5,210 nucleotides of DNA from contig JAUXCK010000241.1 of the NCBI GenBank assembly GCA_030618925.1, positions 1 through 5,210 of the forward strand. The letters are read 5' to 3'. This DNA comes from Desulfobacteraceae bacterium (GTDB taxonomy: Bacteria > Desulfobacterota > Desulfobacteria > Desulfobacterales > SURF-7). A model generated the notes under the pieces. It made no database searches. It was not told the origin of the DNA and saw only the letters and a program-made list of their open reading frames with translations. Position 1 is the first letter of the stretch, and each line of letters opens with the position of its first letter. The position numbers and the translations under genes are program-made. Below are positions 1-5,210 of the stretch, piece by piece.

Positions 1-2600
1 AACTTTTAACCATTCTAAGATGTTCTCTAGAAGGTGACATGCTCGTTTTGCTGCATCAGTCGCTGACGTCAGGCATCAGTCCTGGTGCGGGGAGACTCTG
101 TTCCGCCCTGCGCGATCGATACGATTTTGCACTGGTAGATGAGTTTCAGGACACGGATCTTGTGCAATGGCACATTTTTAAAACAATATTTGTCGATGAT
201 TCACCTAAAACAGGGAAACGGCTTTTCATCATAGGAGATCCAAAGCAGGCGATATACGGTTTCAGGGGGGCTGATGTCAATGCGTATTTTATGGCCAGGG
301 ACTATCTCATAAAGACTGCCCATGCAAAGGCGTATATCCTGCCGGTGAACTGGCGGTCTATTCCTGCTCTCCTCAGGCCATTGAACGCGATGTTCGGCAG
401 TAAAACCTGGTTTCAGGAAGAGGGCGAGATTGCGTATAAGGATGTTCATCCACCAGGGGGTGGCGAGCGAATTGCCAGACTTCATCAGGATGATTCCAAC
501 AGACCGGCTGTGGTTTTTGTAAAGGACGAGCTGAAACCGTCTCACCCCCCAGGCCCTGGCGAACAAAAAAAAGCCCAAAAAAAAATGGCAACCTATATTG
601 CAAAAGAGATCCGGAACCTTCTTAAAGACGGGGGCGCCCTGCGCTATTCAGTTCAAGCAGAAATGCGGCAGCTGACGTCCGGCGACATCTGTGTCCTGGT
701 GAGAAAGGCCAGCGATGCCCGTTTTATCGAAACCGAGTTGGATCAGTTGGGCATACCGCACACTTTTTATAAAAAGCAGGGACTGTATCAGTCTGATGAA
801 GTGATGCACCTGAGCTTTTTAATCAAGGCCATCGCCAGCCCGTTAAATCGGCAGGCAACCCAAAAGGCGCTTTTAACACGATTTTTCAATATTCCGTTTG
901 ACGCCTTGTGGGCGTATGAAAATCTGCCCCGGGATCATGCCGCTAGACGGCTTTTTCAGATCTGGCAGGGATACAGCCAAAATCGTCAGTGGGCAAAATT
1001 GTTTGACTCCATCGTTAAAGATACAGGGATTCTGTATCGTGATGCCGGTGAGATTGATGGAGACCGCCGGATAACCAATTTCGAACAGGTTATCCAATAC
1101 CTGGAAATGCAGATTGATTCCCGCCATCTGGATATCACCGGTTTGTCCGAGCATCTGGACATGCTGAGAAAACGGAGTATCCGCATGGACAAGGATGCCG
1201 ATCTTTACCGGCTGGAAACAGAAGAGCCGACTGTTCAGATTATGACAATCCACGCTGCCAAAGGCATGCAGTTTCCGGTTGTTTTTCTGGCAGGTGGATT
1301 TACGGGTGGAACGACTTCCAGATTCTTTTCGAAAGTGCATGATCATCAGAAAAATGTGGTTTATGATTTGACAAACACGATCTATAAAGATGTCTGGCAG
1401 AAAGAGCAGCAGGAGGAGGAAAAGCGCCTTTACTATGTGGCCCTGACCCGGGCCATGCTTAAACTTTATCTGCCTTTCCTTCCCCCCCCCCGAAAGGGAC
1501 GTAAAGGGGCGCCCGTCACCGGCTTTATCTATGATTCCATAAGTGCGCTTCCGGAAGAACTTAAACACGCGAGACCAGAGATCGATCCAATTCCTGGGGA
1601 TGAATCTCCGGCAAAAGATGCAAAAGGGGATGCATCTGTTTTTCATCACTTATCGCCAAAAGATCTGCTGCAGCCGGATAATGTCCCCTTCCAGCATCGG
1701 AGGATTGAGATGGATTCTTTTTCCGGATTGATGGGGCGTTTTCATCATCTGGAAAAAGACCGGCACACTGAATGGGTACAATCCCCCCACGGCAGAGAGT
1801 ATGATGCGGATCGTCCCATGGATCATGATGATGACGGAGATGAAAGTGAAACAATCTCCTTTGAAGAAAAGGAAGTGGTGGATGGGTGCAGACCCCTTCC
1901 AGGCGGTAAAATAACGGGCAACCTGATGCACCGGATAATGGAAGGCATTGACTTCCGGCAGGTGCGGGAAGCCGCCTCGTACAGGGAATTGCTGAATCGC
2001 GATTTAGGGATACACTCAGTTGTGGATGACTGGATGACGTATTATGAGATAACCGATGGGCCCGGCGATATTAGAAAAGGAAAGCCGACCTACAAAAAAG
2101 AAATATGCCGTTGGGTCTGGAATGTTCTGCATGCACCGTTGATACCGGACAGGTTGAAATTGTGTGACCTGTCGTTGGATGACAGACTTAATGAGCAGGA
2201 ATTTTATTACCCTTATCCGGAGTCGAGCCCCTTGCCTGACGCTGAGAGAAGCAATCAAAAAACAGGGTATCTGAACGGTTCAATCGATCTGGTGTTCCGC
2301 AATAAGAATCGTTTTTATATTTTGGACTGGAAAACCAATTATTTGGCAGATGGATATGGGAAGGACGCCGTCATCCGGGTGGTGGAGGAGAAATACCGTC
2401 TGCAGCTTGAGATATATTCCATCGCCATCTGGCGGTGGCTGAGCCAATTACCCGGAAATATGGAGTTTGGCGGGGTTTATTATCTTTTTTTAAGGGGGAT
2501 AGACCCGGATAAAACTCAAAATGGTATTTACTTCCATCAGCCGTCAGCCCATGAAATTATGGGTTATGAGCGGAATTTGGAGGCCCTTGTGCAGGGGTAA
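1..2600 (+). CDS. recB: RecB subunit of exonuclease V (RecBCD), 5'-truncated by window edge
   Basis: RecB is the 3'-5' helicase and sole nuclease of RecBCD, acting on double-strand DNA ends. The frame is open from base 3, so the ATG at 39 is internal: LEGDMLVLLHQSL before Walker B matches the usual family sequence. About 866 residues are visible; E. coli RecB has 1180, so the N-terminus with Walker A is missing. Numbering residues from base 39, helicase motifs are DEFQDTD (34), GDPKQAIYGFRG (66), LPVNWRS, TIHAAKGMQFPVVF (403) and YYVALTRA (465). A variable linker (about 482-620) ends in an acidic stretch. The nuclease domain follows: GNLMHRIME (His 631), GSIDLVF (Asp 750), LDWKTN (Asp 763, Lys 765) and QLEIYSIA (Gln 789). 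These match the His-Asp-Asp-Lys set of RecB nucleases, so it should be active. Motif V resembles AddA, but the GSIDLVF/LDWKTN pair favours RecB. It is followed by recD 54 bases on. Confidence 0.95.
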   Translation, partial: LLTILRCSLEGDMLVLLHQSLTSGISPGAGRLCSALRDRYDFALVDEFQDTDLVQWHIFKTIFVDDSPKTGKRLFIIGDPKQAIYGFRGADVNAYFMARDYLIKTAHAKAYILPVNWRSIPALLRPLNAMFGSKTWFQEEGEIAYKDVHPPGGGERIARLHQDDSNRPAVVFVKDELKPSHPPGPGEQKKAQKKMATYIAKEIRNLLKDGGALRYSVQAEMRQLTSGDICVLVRKASDARFIETELDQLGIPHTFYKKQGLYQSDEVMHLSFLIKAIASPLNRQATQKALLTRFFNIPFDALWAYENLPRDHAARRLFQIWQGYSQNRQWAKLFDSIVKDTGILYRDAGEIDGDRRITNFEQVIQYLEMQIDSRHLDITGLSEHLDMLRKRSIRMDKDADLYRLETEEPTVQIMTIHAAKGMQFPVVFLAGGFTGGTTSRFFSKVHDHQKNVVYDLTNTIYKDVWQKEQQEEEKRLYYVALTRAMLKLYLPFLPPPRKGRKGAPVTGFIYDSISALPEELKHARPEIDPIPGDESPAKDAKGDASVFHHLSPKDLLQPDNVPFQHRRIEMDSFSGLMGRFHHLEKDRHTEWVQSPHGREYDADRPMDHDDDGDESETISFEEKEVVDGCRPLPGGKITGNLMHRIMEGIDFRQVREAASYRELLNRDLGIHSVVDDWMTYYEITDGPGDIRKGKPTYKKEICRWVWNVLHAPLIPDRLKLCDLSLDDRLNEQEFYYPYPESSPLPDAERSNQKTGYLNGSIDLVFRNKNRFYILDWKTNYLADGYGKDAVIRVVEEKYRLQLEIYSIAIWRWLSQLPGNMEFGGVYYLFLRGIDPDKTQNGIYFHQPSAHEIMGYERNLEALVQG
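565..585 (+). repeat. Twin poly-A runs (8 and 9 A) inside recB
   Basis: Eight A (565-572) and nine A (577-585), separated by GCCC, encode QKKAQKKM. They lie in a variable linker after motif IV, just after a run of six C (545-550). Long A runs are prone to polymerase slippage. One extra A in the second run would meet a stop at 623-625. The reading frame as given is intact. Confidence 0.85.
1482..1491 (+). repeat. Ten-base poly-C tract inside recB
   Basis: Ten consecutive C encode PPP plus the first base of an Arg codon. The tract sits about ten codons after helicase motif VI (YYVALTRA) and before the linker to the nuclease domain. Read directly, one extra C gives a stop at 1502-1504 and one missing C gives a stop at 1540-1542. 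Either slip would yield RecB without its nuclease domain. Whether the tract varies in cells is unknown; it may also be an assembly-sensitive spot. Confidence 0.9.
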
Positions 2601-2640
2601 AGAGCCTGGCCCAAAGGACCCGATTTTCTATATAATAATA

Positions 2641-2645
2641 AAGGA
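2641..2645 (+). promoter_or_regulatory. Shine-Dalgarno site of recD
   Basis: AAGGA lies within AAAGGAAAG (2640-2648), nine bases before the TTG at 2655. This spacing supports the TTG as the recD start. The next in-frame ATG is about 40 residues into the protein and would remove part of the conserved N-terminal domain. The spacer just upstream is AT-rich and contains TATAAT at 2631-2636, but no convincing -35 box lies at the right distance. I therefore read recD as cotranscribed with recB and translated from its own ribosome binding site. Confidence 0.7.
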
Positions 2646-2654
2646 AAGCCTCAT

Positions 2655-4835
2655 TTGAATGTCGAACCGAATCTTGCACTCTTGTCGGAATTAAAGGTAT
2701 TCCCTGCAGGGGATGAAAAAACAGGATCGATTTATCGCGGGTCACTACAGCACCTTGATCTTCAGATAGTTGATTACATGATGATCCGGGATCTGGCATC
2801 ATTTTCTGACGCATCGGATGATGCGTTGCACGTGTTGTTGATCTCCATGTGCATGTCGCTCAACGAAGGAAGCCTGTGCCTGAATCTTGAACGGGAAACA
2901 CTTACCCATCAGATCCGGCGATTCGTCGGGGACACTGCAGAAGACTATACAGAAAAAATTATAGGAAATATAAAAAGAAATAAATACCCCACCCTGGTGT
3001 CAACCGGCATGTCAGATTTCATGCCGCTGATTTACTATGATGGCACTCTTTTTTTTCAAAAATACCTGAGAAATAAATTGTCGCTCGAAGGCGTTATTGA
3101 TGGTTTCCTGAGCAAACATTCCGTGGCACTGCCCGTCACATTGCCTGAGGTGCGAAAATCGCTCAGGCAGGTCCTGATTGACCACCCCGTCTTGCTGGAG
3201 GGAAAGCCTATTGTCTTTAATGACGGCCAGAAGCTTTCTCTGGCTGTTTCTTTATTAAAAAATTTTGTGGTGATTTCCGGTGGCCCGGGGACAGGGAAAA
3301 CATCCGTCATCATCGCGATCCTTCGCAGTTTCATCAGGTGCGGCGTGCCGGCACACCGGATTTGCCTGGCAGCTCCCACAGGCCGGGCGGCCCGGCGCAT
3401 GACGGAATCTGTCCAGAGCGGCCTCCAAACCATTGTTTCCGGGGAAGCAGGGTCAATAGACAAGGAACTATTGACAATCGGTGCAAGCACGGTTCACAGG
3501 CTCTTAGGCTATCATCCGGCCAGGGATAAATTTACGTACAATAGAAACAATCGATTGCCGGCGGACGTATTGATTGTTGATGAAATCTCCATGGTGGATG
3601 TTGTGTTAATGACGCGTCTCATGGCGTCTGTGGGCGAAGACACGCGTGTCATTTTTTTAGGAGATAAGAATCAACTGCCCTCGGTGGACGCCGGGACTGT
3701 CCTTGCAGACTTTATTCCTGAATCTGAAAAGGAATCGCGTCTTTGTTACAGCCTTTCATTTGGGAAAAAGGTGAATGAAATTTTGCCGGAATTGAATGTC
3801 CCCATATGTGAAGAGACAAATTCCATGACCGATAGGATTGTTGTCTTGACGGAAAGTTATCGAAGCGGAAAAATAATTCAGAAAATTGCAGACACCATTA
3901 TTCAGCGCCGGAGCAGGGGAGATGCATTTTCTGAAGTTTTAAAGATGATGTCAGTGATTCATCCTGAGGACAATCGTCAAAAATCATATGGGGCGCAGGG
4001 GAGATTTCCCCGGCTCTCCATAAAGTGGCCTGGACCTGAAGACAGGCATCCGGGGTCGCAGGGCCATCACGGCAGCTGCCGGCTGATCTCCGGTGATGAA
4101 GAAGACATTAAATATGTTGTGGGCGCTTTTGAAAAAGAACATGAATCAACCTACTGGCGGGGCATTCTCCATTCATGGCTTGAACATGCGTATTTAAAGC
4201 CCGGATCAGGGCGTCATATCTCCTATGAAGACCTGGTAAAACAGGTCGTGGAGATTGATTTTCTATCTCTTTTGGAAGCAGATAACGCTGCAGGCCCTCT
4301 GGGGGCGCTTTTTAACAGCATAAACGATTCTCGAATTCTCACGCTGGTCCGGAAAAGCCGTTTTGGATGCATCTGGATAAACCGTTTTGCCGGCGAGCTT
4401 TTAAAACCCGTGTTTGATCCTGATTGCAGTGGATCGTTTTTTCACGGGATGCCGATTCTTATGACAAGCAATGATTACACACGGGATTTGTATAATGGAG
4501 ATGTGGGCATCGTGCTTCGCGGAAAGGGCAGGGAATACAGGGCTGTTTTTCAAAGGGTTGATGGCTATGTCTCATATCCTCTTGACTTTCTTCCCGCCTG
4601 GGAGCCGGCATTTTCAATAACCGTGCATAAGAGCCAGGGGTCTGAATACGGCCAGGTCCTTTTGGTCCTCCCGGAGGATCGTAACAACAGGCTTCTGACC
4701 CGGGAGATGATTTATACGGGCCTGACGCGTGCCAGGTTTCTGGCGGTGATATATGGGAAAAAGAATGTTCTGAAAAGGGCGGTGGAGCAGCGCATCGCAA
4801 GAGAGTCAGGGATTCGTGTCTGGGCAGAGGGGTAA
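2655..4835 (+). CDS. recD: RecD subunit of exonuclease V (RecBCD), 5'-3' SF1 helicase
   Basis: RecD is the 5'-3' motor of RecBCD and works with RecB on the opposite strand of a DNA end. The 726-residue product starts at TTG. Residues about 1-190 form the RecD1-type N-terminal domain (for example LLISMCMSLNEGSLCLNLE). Helicase motifs follow: Walker A GGPGTGKT (209), APTGRAARRM (motif Ia), STVHRLLG, Walker B VDEISMVD (Asp 309), motif III GDKNQLPSVDAG (336), motif IV LTESYRS (Ser 401), NDYTRDLYNGDVGI, motif V TVHKSQGSE (656) and motif VI YTGLTRAR (687). No helix-hairpin-helix region typical of RecD2 is seen. With recB next door, this points to the RecBCD subunit. It is about 120 residues longer than E. 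coli RecD (608); extra length lies between motifs III and V. Residues 449-474 look unlike the rest and may reflect local frame disturbance. RecD has no nuclease of its own. It probably shares recB's transcript. Confidence 0.95.
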   Translation: MNVEPNLALLSELKVFPAGDEKTGSIYRGSLQHLDLQIVDYMMIRDLASFSDASDDALHVLLISMCMSLNEGSLCLNLERETLTHQIRRFVGDTAEDYTEKIIGNIKRNKYPTLVSTGMSDFMPLIYYDGTLFFQKYLRNKLSLEGVIDGFLSKHSVALPVTLPEVRKSLRQVLIDHPVLLEGKPIVFNDGQKLSLAVSLLKNFVVISGGPGTGKTSVIIAILRSFIRCGVPAHRICLAAPTGRAARRMTESVQSGLQTIVSGEAGSIDKELLTIGASTVHRLLGYHPARDKFTYNRNNRLPADVLIVDEISMVDVVLMTRLMASVGEDTRVIFLGDKNQLPSVDAGTVLADFIPESEKESRLCYSLSFGKKVNEILPELNVPICEETNSMTDRIVVLTESYRSGKIIQKIADTIIQRRSRGDAFSEVLKMMSVIHPEDNRQKSYGAQGRFPRLSIKWPGPEDRHPGSQGHHGSCRLISGDEEDIKYVVGAFEKEHESTYWRGILHSWLEHAYLKPGSGRHISYEDLVKQVVEIDFLSLLEADNAAGPLGALFNSINDSRILTLVRKSRFGCIWINRFAGELLKPVFDPDCSGSFFHGMPILMTSNDYTRDLYNGDVGIVLRGKGREYRAVFQRVDGYVSYPLDFLPAWEPAFSITVHKSQGSEYGQVLLVLPEDRNNRLLTREMIYTGLTRARFLAVIYGKKNVLKRAVEQRIARESGIRVWAEG

Positions 4836-4893
4836 TCTGATGCGTATGGAACTCCCAACGTCGAATGATGACCGCCTGCAGCCTCCCGCCGCT
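4836..4893. other. Convergent intergenic gap between recD and the ligase gene
   Basis: These 58 bases separate two converging stop codons. I see no strong GC-rich hairpin followed by a T run on either strand. A T-rich stretch (4894-4908 as read on +) lies just inside the ligase gene, but no paired stem precedes it. A weak stem, GGCTG with CAGCC (4915-4928), lies within the ligase coding sequence. Termination here is unresolved. Confidence 0.6.
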
Positions 4894-4930
4894 TTATTTT
4901 TCTTTTTCCAGTTCGGCTGCCTGCAGCCTC
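4874..4930. repeat. Short direct repeat (12 nt) at the ligase gene end
   Basis: GCCTGCAGCCTC occurs at 4874-4885 and again at 4919-4930, 45 bases apart and so in the same phase relative to the ligase frame. The right copy lies in the ligase coding sequence, where it contributes to RLQAA, and the left copy just beyond its stop. This could be a relic of a small duplication that extended or shortened the gene end, or chance. Confidence 0.5.
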
Positions 4931-5210
4931 AATTCCCGTTTTAATATTTTGCCGATGGGACTTTTGGGAAGACCGTCTGACAAGATTATTTTTTTGGGAA
5001 CTTTAAAGGAGGATGTCTGTGTCTTCATGAAGGCAATGATCTCCTCTTCTGAAAGGGTTACCCCGGGGCCGGCCACCACAAAGGCAATAATGTTTTCGCC
5101 ATAAACCGGATCGGGTGCCCCCACAATTGCTGCTTCGGCAACTCCTGGAAAACGGTAGATCATATCCTCTAATTCAGCAGGATAAATATTTTCTCCCCCC
5201 CGGATGATCA
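4894..5210 (-). CDS. AMP-forming acyl-CoA synthetase (ANL superfamily), C-terminal fragment
   Basis: This is the last 105 or so codons of an AMP-dependent acyl-CoA ligase. The family joins a carboxylate to CoA through an acyl-adenylate. The frame is open to the right edge, so the ATG at 5163 is internal. Upstream codons read IIRGGENIYPAELED, the hinge and start of the mobile C-terminal domain (AMP-binding_C). Then follow VAEAAIVGAPDPVYGE, FKVPKKIILSDGLPKSP and IGKILKREL. The Lys in SPIGK (codon 4948-4950) is the conserved A10 lysine required for adenylation. The N-terminal AMP-binding domain lies outside the window, so substrate cannot be judged; fatty or aromatic acids are possible. The GGENIYPAELE form is common in medium/long-chain and related ligases. 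It ends with TAA at 4894-4896, converging on recD with a 58-base gap. No functional link to RecBD is evident. Confidence 0.93.
   Translation of the reverse strand, partial: IIRGGENIYPAELEDMIYRFPGVAEAAIVGAPDPVYGENIIAFVVAGPGVTLSEEEIIAFMKTQTSSFKVPKKIILSDGLPKSPIGKILKRELRLQAAELEKEK

Noticed and set aside
39..41. ATG at 39 as the true start of recB
   Set aside because: The frame is open to the window edge, the preceding residues fit the family, and a start here would leave the helicase without Walker A.
873..1649. Long antisense open frame (258 codons) inside recB
   Set aside because: It lies wholly opposite a strongly conserved helicase coding region, its product has no recognisable motif, and it has the composition of a shadow frame.
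2608..2640. Promoter for recD in the recB-recD spacer (TATAAT at 2631)
   Set aside because: No -35-like hexamer is present at 16-18 bases upstream; the AT-rich stretch is more simply a translation leader.
3056..3490. Antisense open frame (144 codons) inside recD
   Set aside because: It overlaps the Walker A region of recD on the opposite strand and shows no domain or credible start context.
4870..4930. Bidirectional terminator between recD and the ligase gene
   Set aside because: The only stem found is five base pairs, lies inside the ligase coding sequence and has no T tract following it on either strand.
1..5210. A new defence or accessory system
   Set aside because: All coding space is accounted for by recB, recD and an acyl-CoA ligase; no unexplained gene, repeat array or mobile element remains.

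Overview
This window holds three genes: two adjacent genes for subunits of an exonuclease V (RecBCD)-type recombination nuclease on the + strand, and the 3' end of an unrelated acyl-CoA ligase gene on the - strand. The base composition is mid-range with many homopolymer runs. The RecBD pair beside a fatty-acid-type AMP-forming ligase would fit a mid-GC proteobacterium or an anaerobic Desulfobacterota-like lineage. That taxonomic guess is inference only; no marker gene is present.

Layout. Positions 1-2600 (+) are the C-terminal three quarters of recB, already open at the left edge. The N-terminal Walker A region lies outside the window. All later UvrD-like helicase motifs and a complete RecB nuclease domain are present. 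A 54-base spacer (2601-2654) carries a clear Shine-Dalgarno sequence. Positions 2655-4835 (+) are a complete recD with a TTG start and all expected SF1 helicase motifs. A 58-base convergent gap (4836-4893) has no recognisable terminator. Positions 4894-5210 (-) encode the C-terminal end of an AMP-binding (ANL superfamily) acyl-CoA synthetase, cut off by the right edge.

How they work together. RecB (3'-5' helicase plus the only nuclease) and RecD (5'-3' helicase) would join RecC to process double-strand ends for recombination repair and to degrade foreign linear DNA. RecC is not visible here and would be expected upstream. The ligase is transcribed toward recD, and nothing in the sequence ties it to DNA repair.

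I found no RNA gene, mobile element, CRISPR array or evident new system. The points most worth a second look are a run of ten C inside recB at a domain boundary, where a slip of one base either way would remove the nuclease; the recB stop being the only stop codon between recB and recD in one shared frame; and a compositionally odd stretch inside recD that may be a compensated frameshift.
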